DNA from: Anaerolineales bacterium | GTDB taxonomy: Bacteria; Chloroflexota; Anaerolineae; Anaerolineales; UBA6663 | Length of the DNA: 12,173 bases | NCBI GenBank assembly: GCA_017999235.1 | Contig: JAGOBN010000043.1 | Coordinates: forward strand, 1 to 12,173 | Direction: 5' to 3' | Notes under the pieces: generated by a model | The model's input: the letters and a program-made list of their open reading frames with translations, nothing else | Told to the model about the DNA's origin: nothing | The model's database searches: none | Made by a program: the position numbers and the translations under genes | Shown: one piece after another, positions 1-5,966 of the stretch | Layout of the letters: each line of letters opens with the position of its first letter | How positions within the stretch are numbered: the first letter of the stretch is position 1

Positions 1-30
1 CTCCTGGGCAATGCGGTGATTGCCCGGTAG
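1..30 (+). CDS. Possible C-terminal end of an upstream gene (partial)
   Basis: Reading frame 1 from the window edge gives the ten-codon run LLGNAVIAR followed by a TAG stop at 28-30. The residues are hydrophobic and plausible as a protein tail, and the codons use G or C in most third positions like the other genes here. If real, this gene converges on the 144-503 gene, with only ~110 bases and two palindromes between them. Ten codons cannot prove coding, so this is offered only as a possibility. Confidence 0.25.
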   Translation, partial: LLGNAVIAR

Positions 31-77
31 GGTTGAGGGAGATTTGCGAAAGGCACAGATAAGCGGACGCTGACCCT

Positions 78-97
78 GGCCGGCGGGTTCGCCGGCC
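78..97. terminator. GC-rich hairpin, possible bidirectional terminator without T-tract
   Basis: Positions 78-85 (GGCCGGCG) and 90-97 (CGCCGGCC) are perfectly complementary around a four-base loop GGTT. The hairpin lies in the short gap between the possible + strand gene end at 30 and the - strand gene end at 144, where a bidirectional terminator would be expected. No T-run follows on either strand, so it is not a classical intrinsic terminator. It could equally be a generic GC-rich intergenic palindrome. Confidence 0.35.
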
Positions 98-118
98 CGC
101 TGAAACAGAGGGTCGCAG

Positions 119-134
119 CGCCGTTTAAACGGCG
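119..134. repeat. Perfect 16-bp palindrome downstream of the His-rich gene
   Basis: CGCCGTTTAAACGGCG reads the same on both strands. It sits ten bases beyond the stop codon of the 144-503 gene. With no unpaired loop it would form a hairpin only by opening the central AAA/TTT, so it could be a weak transcription end, a protein-binding dyad, or chance. Confidence 0.4.
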
Positions 135-143
135 GACGAGTTT

Positions 144-503
144 TTAGGCGGAGGCGAAACAGCGCGGCGGCGGCGCCAAGAGGCTGGGCCGCCAATCAGC
201 TTTGGTCAGCCCGGTCAGGGGGAGTAAGCGCTTCAACCCAAGCGCCGCTAACAAAGCCAGCAGGAGCGCGGGCGTCACCACCACCTGCGGCACGACGGGC
301 GGGGTGGTGGTGACAAAGAATTCCCGGTTCTGGCTGTGGCTGTGGGGATGATGCTGGGCGCCGGTTTCGGCCGTCTCAGCCGGCGCCGCCAGCGCCCGGT
401 CACTGACGACCCAATAAGGACACATCCCGGGTTGGGCCACACACAGGTAGGCCGCCAACAGGCAAAGCAGGAGTGTCGTCGCAATACGCATAATTCGGCG
501 CAT
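144..503 (-). CDS. Small His-rich exported or membrane protein, function unknown
   Basis: This 119-residue protein is not recognised as a named family. It begins with a short basic stretch (MRRIMR) and a hydrophobic segment at about 7-23 that fits a signal peptide or anchor. A Cys-containing patch (GMCPYW, ~26-31) follows, then a His cluster (QHHPHSHS, ~50-57), a Val/Pro-rich linker, a second hydrophobic segment at ~73-93, and a Pro-rich tail ending PPPRCFASA. The layout resembles small metal-associated membrane proteins (DUF2946-like in general build), but that is inference from composition. The first ATG at 503 is chosen because a promoter lies immediately upstream; the second Met (residue 5) is an equally possible start. 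It lies 109 bases downstream of the flavoprotein gene on the same strand but appears to have its own promoter. Confidence 0.6.
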   Translation of the reverse strand: MRRIMRIATTLLLCLLAAYLCVAQPGMCPYWVVSDRALAAPAETAETGAQHHPHSHSQNREFFVTTTPPVVPQVVVTPALLLALLAALGLKRLLPLTGLTKADWRPSLLAPPPRCFASA

Positions 504-513
504 GACGACCTAG

Positions 514-543
514 ATTGTAGTGTATCCGTGGCGTTTCTCTCAA
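514..543 (-). promoter_or_regulatory. Candidate sigma-70-type promoter for the His-rich gene (leaderless)
   Basis: On the - strand, TTGAGA (538-543) and TACAAT (514-519) each match the -35 and -10 consensus at five of six positions, with an 18-base spacer. A start about seven bases beyond the -10 box would fall within a few bases of the ATG at 503. The transcript would then be leaderless or nearly so, which agrees with the lack of a strong Shine-Dalgarno sequence. Confidence 0.5.
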
Positions 544-545
544 GG

Positions 546-570
546 GGTCTCAAGTCCCAATTGTGAGACC
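546..570. promoter_or_regulatory. Inverted repeat upstream of the -35 box, possible operator
   Basis: GGTCTCA (546-552) and TGAGACC (564-570) form a perfect 7-bp dyad with an 11-base spacer containing CAATTG. It ends immediately upstream of the candidate -35 element of the His-rich gene, a usual place for an activator site. It could instead act as a 3' hairpin for the flavoprotein gene ending at 613. No T-tract supports the terminator reading. Confidence 0.35.
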
Positions 571-612
571 ATTTCCGCCCGGACCGCCGGCCGTGCCGCC
601 CGGCCAACTGCT

Positions 613-3069
613 TCAAGCCTTCAGCCGCGTGTTCTCCGGATCGAAGCGCGGCTCGCGGCTCACCGTGGCCGAAAAACGGTCGCCAAAGAAGTAGACCTCC
701 ACCCGGGTGCCGGCCGCCGCGTACTCGATCGGCAGATAACTGTACGCCAGGCTCTGATTGACCGAGTAGCCGTAGTTGGCCGAGGTCACATAGCCCAGCG
801 CCTGGTCGCCGCCCGGCGCAAAGACTGGCTCCTTGCCCAGCAGGGCGGCGCGCGGATCGTCGCAGACCAGACAGCACAGTTGGCGGCGGGGGCCGGCCGC
901 TTTCACCTGCTCGAGCGCCGCGCGGCCGAGAAAGTCGCCTTTCTTCAGGCGCACGGCGAACCCCAGGCCGGCCTCATACGGGTTGTAGTCGGTGTGGATG
1001 TCGGCCCCCCACTGCCGGTACCCCTTTTCCAGCCGCAGCGAGTCGAACGCGCCGCCGCCGGCCGCGATCAGGCCGTGCGGTTGGCCGGCCTCCCACAGCG
1101 TATCCCACAGCGCCAGGCCGTATTCGGTGGGCGTGTAGAGCTCCCACCCCAGCTCGCCCGCATACGAGACGCGCAGCGCCATCACCGGGATATGGCCCAG
1201 ATAGTGGTCTTGCAGCGTCAGATACGGGAAGGCGGCGTTGGACCAGTCGGCGGCGCTGACCGCCTGCACGATGTCGCGCGCGCGCGGCCCCCACACGCCC
1301 AGGGTCGTCCACGCCGAGGAGATATGGCGGATCTGCACCGCGCCGTTCGTGGGCGCGTGCCGCAGCAGCCAGGCGAGATCCATTGGCCCGGTGCCGCCGC
1401 CCGTGATCACCCAGAAGGTATCGGCCGCCAGGCGGGTGACGGTGACATCGCCCTGAATGCCGCCGCGCTCGGTAAGCATGGCCGTGTAGGTGGCGCGGCC
1501 GACCGGTTGATCCATCTGATTGGCCGCCATTTGTTGGAGGAAAGCCAGCGCGCCGGGACCGCTGACCTCGATCTTGTAGAAGTTGCTTAGGTCAAACAGG
1601 CCGGCGCGCGCGCGCACGGCGCGGTGCTCGGCGCCGATGAGGGGCGACCAGAAGCGCGCGGCCCAGCCCTGGCGCAGCGGCCAATCGATGGGCTGGCCGT
1701 GCAGAAGTTTTTCATTGGCCGCGAACCACAGGGGCCGCTCCCAGCCGGCGCTCTCGGTAAAGAAGCCGCCCAGCTCTTTAAGACGCGGATAGTACGGCCC
1801 CACGCGCAGCGGGCGCGGGTCCGCCAGCGGCTGGAGGGGGTGCACGATGTCGTAGACCTCGCTGTACTGGCGCTCAGCGCGGGCTTTGAGGTAGGCGCGG
1901 CTGCCGGCGTGCGGCGGGAGCCGGTTGACGTCCAGCTCGCGCAGATCCAGCCCGGGGTCGCCGTGGACCAGCAGCTGCGCCACCGCTTGGGCCGTGCCGC
2001 CGGCGTGCGTCACCCAGACCGCTTCCGCCACAATAAAGTTGCGGACCTGGGGCGTCTCGCCAAAGAATGTGTGGCCGTCCGTGGTGAAGGAGAAACAGCC
2101 GTTGAAAGACTCGGTGATGTGCGTGGGGGCCAGGGCCGGGAAGCGGTCCACGGCGGCGTCCCAAGCGGCTTGGAGCTGGTCCGCCTCGGCCGGGAACTTA
2201 GCCGGATGATCATTGTTGGGCAGATCCTCGGCGAAGACCAGCCGGGGCGCGTGCGCGTAAGAGCCGAAGCCGTAGCCCTCGCCGTGCTGGCGGAAGTACA
2301 TGTCCTTGTCTTGGTAGCGGATCACGGGATGGCGCACTTCCTCGGTCTCGCCTTTGAGCGCGGGGACGGGCGAGGTCTTGGCGTACAAGTGCTGGCACGG
2401 CGTCATCGGCAGGGTCAGGCCGGCCATCCGCGCCACCACCGGCCCCCACAGGCCGGCCGCGCAGACGATGTAGTCGGCGGCGATCCGGCCGCGGCTGGTT
2501 TGCACGGCCACGGCGCGCCCGTTGTGGACGTCGATCCCGGTCACGGCGGTGTGGGCCTCGAAGGTGACGCCGCTCCGGCCAGCCACCGCCGCCATGGCCT
2601 CCAGGAGCTTGACGCCGCGCAGGTCGAGGTCGCTGGGGACATAGAAAGCGCCGTACAGATCGTCGGTGCGCATGATCGGCACCAGCTTCTGAACGTCATC
2701 CGGGCCGATCAGGTGGGCCTCCAGCCCCCAGGCGCGGGCATTGCCGAGCTTGCGCTTGAGCTCGTGCCAGCGCGCGGCGGTGTGCGCGATCTCCAGGCCG
2801 CCGGTCTGGAAGATGAGGCGGCCGGCGCCGGCCTCGGCCTCCGCCTGGAGGTAAGTCGCCACGCTCCACATCGCCAGGGTGCACACCGCCTTGGAGTTAT
2901 GGTGCTGAAACATGATGCCGGGCGCGTGCGAAGTGGAGCCGAGGTTGTGGAAGAGCGGGCCCATATCCACCACCACCACGTCGTGCCAGCCCAGCTTGGC
3001 CAGGTGGTAGGCGGTGCTCACGCCCACGATGCCGCCGCCGATGATCACGACCCGCGCGTGTGTTTTCAT
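613..3069 (-). CDS. FAD-dependent oxidoreductase with GcvT domain, sarcosine/dimethylglycine dehydrogenase family
   Basis: This 818-residue protein has the full architecture of the DMGDH/SARDH family. An N-terminal dinucleotide fold opens with VVIIGGGIVG (residues 7-16), and the DAO-type FAD domain runs to about 370. A central linker domain (~380-450) and a GcvT/aminomethyltransferase-like domain (~470-700) follow, with a GcvT C-terminal barrel (~705-810). The segment GSTSHAPG (44-51) aligns with the family's TWHAAG motif, so His48 is the candidate covalent flavin attachment residue. GGIQGD (536-541) matches the folate-domain motif, with Asp541 in the catalytic position, and YAGELGWE (636-643) is also typical. 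The family oxidises an N-methyl amine and passes formaldehyde to tetrahydrofolate in the cytoplasm. The ATG at 3069 is preceded by GAGG (3079-3082) at nine bases. It is the last gene of a cluster with the enolase-family and cyclodeaminase-family genes. The precise N-methyl substrate is not readable. Confidence 0.92.
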   Translation of the reverse strand: MKTHARVVIIGGGIVGVSTAYHLAKLGWHDVVVVDMGPLFHNLGSTSHAPGIMFQHHNSKAVCTLAMWSVATYLQAEAEAGAGRLIFQTGGLEIAHTAARWHELKRKLGNARAWGLEAHLIGPDDVQKLVPIMRTDDLYGAFYVPSDLDLRGVKLLEAMAAVAGRSGVTFEAHTAVTGIDVHNGRAVAVQTSRGRIAADYIVCAAGLWGPVVARMAGLTLPMTPCQHLYAKTSPVPALKGETEEVRHPVIRYQDKDMYFRQHGEGYGFGSYAHAPRLVFAEDLPNNDHPAKFPAEADQLQAAWDAAVDRFPALAPTHITESFNGCFSFTTDGHTFFGETPQVRNFIVAEAVWVTHAGGTAQAVAQLLVHGDPGLDLRELDVNRLPPHAGSRAYLKARAERQYSEVYDIVHPLQPLADPRPLRVGPYYPRLKELGGFFTESAGWERPLWFAANEKLLHGQPIDWPLRQGWAARFWSPLIGAEHRAVRARAGLFDLSNFYKIEVSGPGALAFLQQMAANQMDQPVGRATYTAMLTERGGIQGDVTVTRLAADTFWVITGGGTGPMDLAWLLRHAPTNGAVQIRHISSAWTTLGVWGPRARDIVQAVSAADWSNAAFPYLTLQDHYLGHIPVMALRVSYAGELGWELYTPTEYGLALWDTLWEAGQPHGLIAAGGGAFDSLRLEKGYRQWGADIHTDYNPYEAGLGFAVRLKKGDFLGRAALEQVKAAGPRRQLCCLVCDDPRAALLGKEPVFAPGGDQALGYVTSANYGYSVNQSLAYSYLPIEYAAAGTRVEVYFFGDRFSATVSREPRFDPENTRLKA

Positions 3070-3099
3070 GAACGCTTACCTCATGAGAAGCAATGAGGC

Positions 3100-3153
3100 C
3101 ACGGATGACACGAATGGCACTGATTGGATCAACGCCAATCCGTGTCATCCGTG
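3100..3153. repeat. Long inverted repeat of unit 1 (hairpin/cruciform)
   Basis: CACGGATGACACG (3100-3112) and CGTGTCATCCGTG (3141-3153) are perfect 13-bp arms. Inside, GATTGG (3122-3127) pairs with CCAATC (3135-3140), which abuts the right arm, so the stem extends to 19 bp with a nine-base bulge on one side. It lies 31 bases upstream of the flavoprotein ATG and would be in its mRNA leader. Confidence 0.85.
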
Positions 3154-3258
3154 CAATGCGTGGCGAAGGTCTCAATCGATTACGCCGGTGGCCGGGCCGC
3201 TAATGACGACCTCCGCGCGTGCTGTTAGCAACGCTCACTTCACGAGGATCAATGGGGC

Positions 3259-3313
3259 CACGGATGACACGCATGGTACTGATTGAATCAACGCTCAATC
3301 CGTGTCATCCGTG
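3259..3313. repeat. Long inverted repeat of unit 2
   Basis: The same 13-bp arms occur at 3259-3271 and 3301-3313 with a 29-base spacer. The internal GATTGA has lost one pairing base compared with units 1 and 4. Confidence 0.85.
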
Positions 3314-3418
3314 CAATCCGCGGCCAAAGCCTCCATCGATTACGCCGGTGGCCGGGCCGCCAATGACGACCTCCGCGCGTGCTGTTATCAACGCTCACTT
3401 CACGAGGATCAATGGGGC

Positions 3419-3473
3419 CACGGATGACACGCATGGCACTGATTGAATCAACGCCCAATCCGTGTCATCCGTG
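3419..3473. repeat. Long inverted repeat of unit 3
   Basis: Perfect 13-bp arms at 3419-3431 and 3461-3473 with a 29-base spacer. Nearly identical to unit 2. Confidence 0.85.
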
Positions 3474-3548
3474 CAATCCGTGGCCAAAGCCTCCATCGAT
3501 TACGCCGGTGGCCGGGCTGATGATCACGACCCGCGTCTGTGTTTTCAT
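3465..3548 (-). pseudogene. Relic of the flavoprotein gene start in repeat unit 4 (27 codons)
   Basis: A second copy of the flavoprotein start, with the same upstream GAGGTAAG, begins at ATG 3548. It reads MKTQTRVVIISPATGVID and continues to a TGA at 3465-3467 inside the unit 3 palindrome. The real gene reads MKTHARVVIIGGGIVGVST, so the first ten residues match closely, while the glycine-rich loop is degraded to a sequence that still keeps the G and V of the GxGxxG region. It is most simply a truncated gene copy. It could also be translated as a leader peptide ahead of the true gene, since the translation signals are intact. Confidence 0.55.
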
Positions 3549-3578
3549 GAACGCTTACCTCATGAGGAGCAATGAGGC

Positions 3579-3633
3579 CACGGATGACACGCATGGCACT
3601 GATTGGATCAACGCCCAATCCGTGTCATCCGTG
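3579..3633. repeat. Long inverted repeat of unit 4
   Basis: Perfect 13-bp arms at 3579-3591 and 3621-3633. The inner GATTGG/CCAATC pair is kept as in unit 1. It lies 27 bases downstream of the enolase-family stop codon and would be the first hairpin met by polymerase leaving that gene. No T-tract follows, so transcript stabilisation or pausing is as likely as termination. Confidence 0.85.
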
Positions 3634-3659
3634 CAATCTGCGGCCAACGCCTCCCTTAA

Positions 3660-4829
3660 TTACGCCTGCGGCAGGCGGGTGTAATAGCCGGGCCGAGCCG
3701 GGTTGGTATAGTGATCCAGCGGCCCGTGATCAAGATAGTGCTGGTGCCAGCGCTGAAGCGCGGCGCGGTCCAGCTCCACCCCCAGGCCCGGCCCGTCCGG
3801 CACTGGAACCAGATTGTCTTTGAGCTGAAACGGCCCGCCCACAATCACGTCCGCGATCTGCCAGCGGAACAGCGCCTGGCTGGGCTCGTGGATGTGCTGG
3901 GTGGCGGCGGAGACGTGGAGATAGGCCGCCGTGCAAATGCCGGCATCCCCGCTGTAGCACCAGAAGCCCACGCCCATCGCCTCGCAGGCCCCGATGAAGC
4001 GGATGGCGCGGTTGATGCCGCCCAAAACGGCGAAGTTGGTGACGATGGTGTCCGGCACACCCAGCGCCACCGCTCGGCGCAGGTCCGGCACATGGGCTGA
4101 AAAGGGGATGGCCGTGTGCTGCCGGAGCGCCGCCAGCTCCTCGAAGGTGCCCACCGGATCTTCAAAGTTGCGGATGTTATACGGCTCCAGCGCGCGCACC
4201 ACGGCACGCGCGGTGGCGAGCGAGTACTGCATATTGGCATCCAGCCGGAGCATGGCCGCCGGCCCCAGCGCCTCGCGCAGCAGACGCACGGTGCGGATCT
4301 CCCGCGCCACGTCGCCCCGGATGACCTTGCCCTCGAACAGGGTTGACCCATGTTCCGCCCGCATCCGCAGACAGTAATCCACGATATCCTCAGGCTCGAG
4401 TTCGTCCGGATCCACGCGGAAGGCGAAGTATTCGGTGAACGGGATCTGCCGGCGCACGGCCCCGCCCAGCAGCTGATACACCGGCTGGTTCCAGGCCTTG
4501 CCGCGGATATCCCACAGCGCGATCTCGATACTGCCGAAGGCCACCACCGCCGCGTTGCCGTCGGTGTTCTGGACAATCTGCCAGGGCGGCACACACCGGC
4601 GCTCCAGGTGGGCGATATCCAGCGGGTCCTGGCCGATCAGGCGCTCGCCCAGCCGCCGGATCAGCGGGGTGAAATCATCCGAGGGGGCTTCGCCCAGGCC
4701 CACCAGGCCGGCGTCGGTCTCGATCTCGATGATGGTTTTGGAGGTGCCCGGGTACAGCCCGCCCGTCCACAGATAGGGCCGGTCGAGCGGGATATTGACG
4801 GGCGTGGCGCGCACAGCCGTGATCTTCAT
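3660..4829 (-). CDS. Enolase-superfamily protein (mandelate racemase/glucarate dehydratase-like) with atypical active site
   Basis: This 389-residue protein has the enolase-superfamily layout: an N-terminal capping domain from MKITAVRATPVNIPL to about residue 125, then a barrel. The barrel resembles the glucarate dehydratase subgroup in VIRGD (169-173), LRLDAN (194-199), NFEDP (221-225) and GPGLGVELD (346-354). Probable metal ligands are Asp197 and Glu223, with His246 (FSAHV) where glucarate dehydratase has Asn. The strand-2 KxK motif is replaced by LFE (164-166), with a lone Lys168 nearby, and the strand-7 His region reads CYSGDAG (291-297). The chemistry is therefore uncertain. The start at 4829 is chosen because MKITAV is where the family begins and GGAG lies nine bases upstream. 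A longer frame to 4982 would overlap the neighbouring gene and is Ala/Pro/Gly-rich. It follows the cyclodeaminase-family gene by 56 bases, so co-transcription is likely. Confidence 0.88.
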   Translation of the reverse strand: MKITAVRATPVNIPLDRPYLWTGGLYPGTSKTIIEIETDAGLVGLGEAPSDDFTPLIRRLGERLIGQDPLDIAHLERRCVPPWQIVQNTDGNAAVVAFGSIEIALWDIRGKAWNQPVYQLLGGAVRRQIPFTEYFAFRVDPDELEPEDIVDYCLRMRAEHGSTLFEGKVIRGDVAREIRTVRLLREALGPAAMLRLDANMQYSLATARAVVRALEPYNIRNFEDPVGTFEELAALRQHTAIPFSAHVPDLRRAVALGVPDTIVTNFAVLGGINRAIRFIGACEAMGVGFWCYSGDAGICTAAYLHVSAATQHIHEPSQALFRWQIADVIVGGPFQLKDNLVPVPDGPGLGVELDRAALQRWHQHYLDHGPLDHYTNPARPGYYTRLPQA

Positions 4830-4885
4830 GGTGGCTGACTCCGTGAGCGTGAACTGGGCATCCCCCTCCGCCGCCGGCGGGGCGA

Positions 4886-5863
4886 TCACAGCGGCAGACG
4901 CTGGCCGAGGTTGCGCGCTACCGCCTGGGCATACAGGCTCGGAGCCACCGCCAGATCGTCCAGCGCCAGCCCCAGGTTGCACGCGATGGTGCGCTCGTCG
5001 GCCGAGGCGCGGCCGGGCTTCTGGCCGGCCACCAGCTCGCCGAGATCGGCATAGATGGGCGGCACATCCTGAAAGTAGCCCAGCGCGCGGTAATGCTCGA
5101 ACTGCGGCACGTCATCGGTGCAGAACTTGGCGGCCTGGCGCAGGGCCTGCGGATGCCAATACGAATCAAAGTCCACCAGCGACGCGAAACCGCCGGGCTT
5201 GAGCCAATCCGCCTGGATGGTGGCATGCGGCTGTTTGAGGATCGGGCCGGCCGTCACCACCAGATCACAGCCGGCGACCGCCTCGCGCGGCGTGCGGACC
5301 GGGATCACGTCGAGGCCAAACCGGGCGTGCATCTCGGCCGCAAAGGCCTGGGCGGTCTCCGGCCGGTGGTCATAAGCCAGCACCCGCTGCAGTGGGAAAA
5401 GGACGTGCAGGGCTTCGGTATTGGTGCGGCCCTGCACGCCGCACCCCAGCACCCCCAACACGCTGGACTCCGGGCGGGCCAGGTAGCGGGCGGCCACGGC
5501 GGTCGCCGCCCCGGTCCGCATGGCCGTCACCCACTCGCAATCCATGACGGCCAGCGGCCGGCCGGTCTCGGGGTCGTTCAAGATGATGAGCCCCATGATA
5601 TAAGGCAGGCCGCGCCGGTAGTTCTCAGGGTAGCCGCTGACCCACTTAATGCCGGCCGCGTTCAGGCTAGGGATATAGGCGGGCATGGCGTGGATGAAGT
5701 TGTCGCCCTGGCCGGGGTGGATGCCGGGCTTGGGCGGCATCTCCACCCGGCCGGCCCCCTTTTCCCGGAAACCGGCCTCGACCAATTCGATGACCTTGGC
5801 CATCGGCAGGCCCACAGCGGCGACATCGGCTTTGGAGAGATAAAGCAGCTGCCCGTCTTGCAT
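4886..5863 (-). CDS. Ornithine cyclodeaminase/mu-crystallin family protein
   Basis: This 325-residue protein is full length for the family. Visible features are MPPKPGIHP (42-50), KWVSGYPEN (73-81), the substrate-binding AMRTGAAT run (114-121, Arg116), and a dinucleotide fold with GVLGCGVQGR (137-146). DFDSYW (231-236) and DLGELVAGQKPGR (273-285) follow. Family members are NAD(P)-dependent cyclodeaminases, ketimine or pyrroline-2-carboxylate reductases, or amino acid dehydrogenases. The DFDSYW-type signature recalls the subgroup often labelled tyramine oxidase subunit B rather than true ornithine cyclodeaminase, which has a different catalytic Asp context. That is recollection, not a search result. 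The ATG at 5863 has GGAGG (5868-5872) four bases upstream. It is the first gene of the - strand cluster, directly behind the AT-rich promoter region. Confidence 0.9.
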   Translation of the reverse strand: MQDGQLLYLSKADVAAVGLPMAKVIELVEAGFREKGAGRVEMPPKPGIHPGQGDNFIHAMPAYIPSLNAAGIKWVSGYPENYRRGLPYIMGLIILNDPETGRPLAVMDCEWVTAMRTGAATAVAARYLARPESSVLGVLGCGVQGRTNTEALHVLFPLQRVLAYDHRPETAQAFAAEMHARFGLDVIPVRTPREAVAGCDLVVTAGPILKQPHATIQADWLKPGGFASLVDFDSYWHPQALRQAAKFCTDDVPQFEHYRALGYFQDVPPIYADLGELVAGQKPGRASADERTIACNLGLALDDLAVAPSLYAQAVARNLGQRLPL

Positions 5864-5915
5864 CTGACCTCCGATTTGAGCGGTCTAAGGCAAAATCACG
5901 CCCGAAAATCAAATT

Positions 5916-5939
5916 ATCGTATATTAATGTATTTACGAT
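5916..5939. promoter_or_regulatory. Candidate operator dyad of the catabolic cluster
   Basis: ATCGTA (5916-5921) and TACGAT (5934-5939) are a perfect 6-bp dyad with a 12-base AT-rich spacer that keeps partial symmetry. It lies in a sharply AT-rich patch (~5888-5970) unlike the rest of the window and falls across the expected transcription start of the cluster. That arrangement fits a substrate-responsive repressor. No regulator gene is in the window. Confidence 0.45.
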
Positions 5940-5966
5940 TTTATACTCGGAAAAGACGAAAATCAA
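5940..5966 (-). promoter_or_regulatory. Candidate promoter of the catabolic cluster
   Basis: On the - strand, TATAAA (5940-5945) follows TTGATT (5961-5966) with a short 15-base spacer. The -10 box is good and the -35 is moderate. It would give a leader of roughly 70 bases ahead of the ATG at 5863, with the 5916-5939 dyad over the start site. Other -10-like sequences exist in this AT-rich patch, so the exact position is uncertain. Confidence 0.35.

Larger units (their letters stand above)
3041..3680. repeat. Four tandem copies of a ~160-bp unit overlapping the flavoprotein gene start
   Basis: The whole gap between the enolase-family stop (3660) and the flavoprotein start (3069) is repeats. 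Units begin near 3041, 3201, 3361 and 3520; the shared core CCACGGATGACACG recurs at 3099, 3258, 3418 and 3578, a period of 159-160. Units 2 and 3 differ at only a handful of positions. Units 1 and 4 share a distinct left part that includes the gene start ATGAAAACACA and its ribosome binding site, giving an A-B-B-A order. Unit 1 runs into the real gene; unit 4 runs into the 3' end of the enolase-family gene. Apart from relics, I see no gene in the gap. Confidence 0.9.

Noticed and set aside
589..605. GGCCG/CGGCC hairpin just downstream of the flavoprotein stop
   Set aside because: The stem is only five pairs and no T-tract follows; such stems are common by chance in this composition.
520..1590. 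+ strand open frame of 356 codons
   Set aside because: It is opposite the GcvT domain of the flavoprotein gene and has no motif. It is a shadow of third-position GC bias.
1624..3096. Long open frame on the + strand (490 codons) across the flavoprotein gene
   Set aside because: It is antisense to a complete, motif-rich flavoprotein. Its Gly/Arg/His/Val-rich translation has no recognisable domain. GC-rich codon bias opens such frames opposite real genes.
3041..3680. CRISPR array
   Set aside because: The period is ~160 bp with nearly identical whole units rather than short repeats separated by unique spacers, and there are no cas genes.
3041..3680. Insertion sequence or transposon remnant
   Set aside because: There is no transposase fragment, no terminal inverted repeats bounding the region, and no evident target-site duplication. 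A REP-like non-autonomous origin of the hairpin remains possible.
3014..3823. Overlapping + strand frames with repeated peptide (NGATDDTHGTD and similar) over the array
   Set aside because: They only reflect translation of the tandem repeat, and none has a ribosome binding site or non-repeat continuation that looks like protein.
4830..4982. 51-codon N-terminal extension of the enolase-family protein
   Set aside because: It would overlap the cyclodeaminase-family gene by ~97 bases, is Ala/Gly/Pro-rich without family similarity, and the MKITAV start has its own GGAG.
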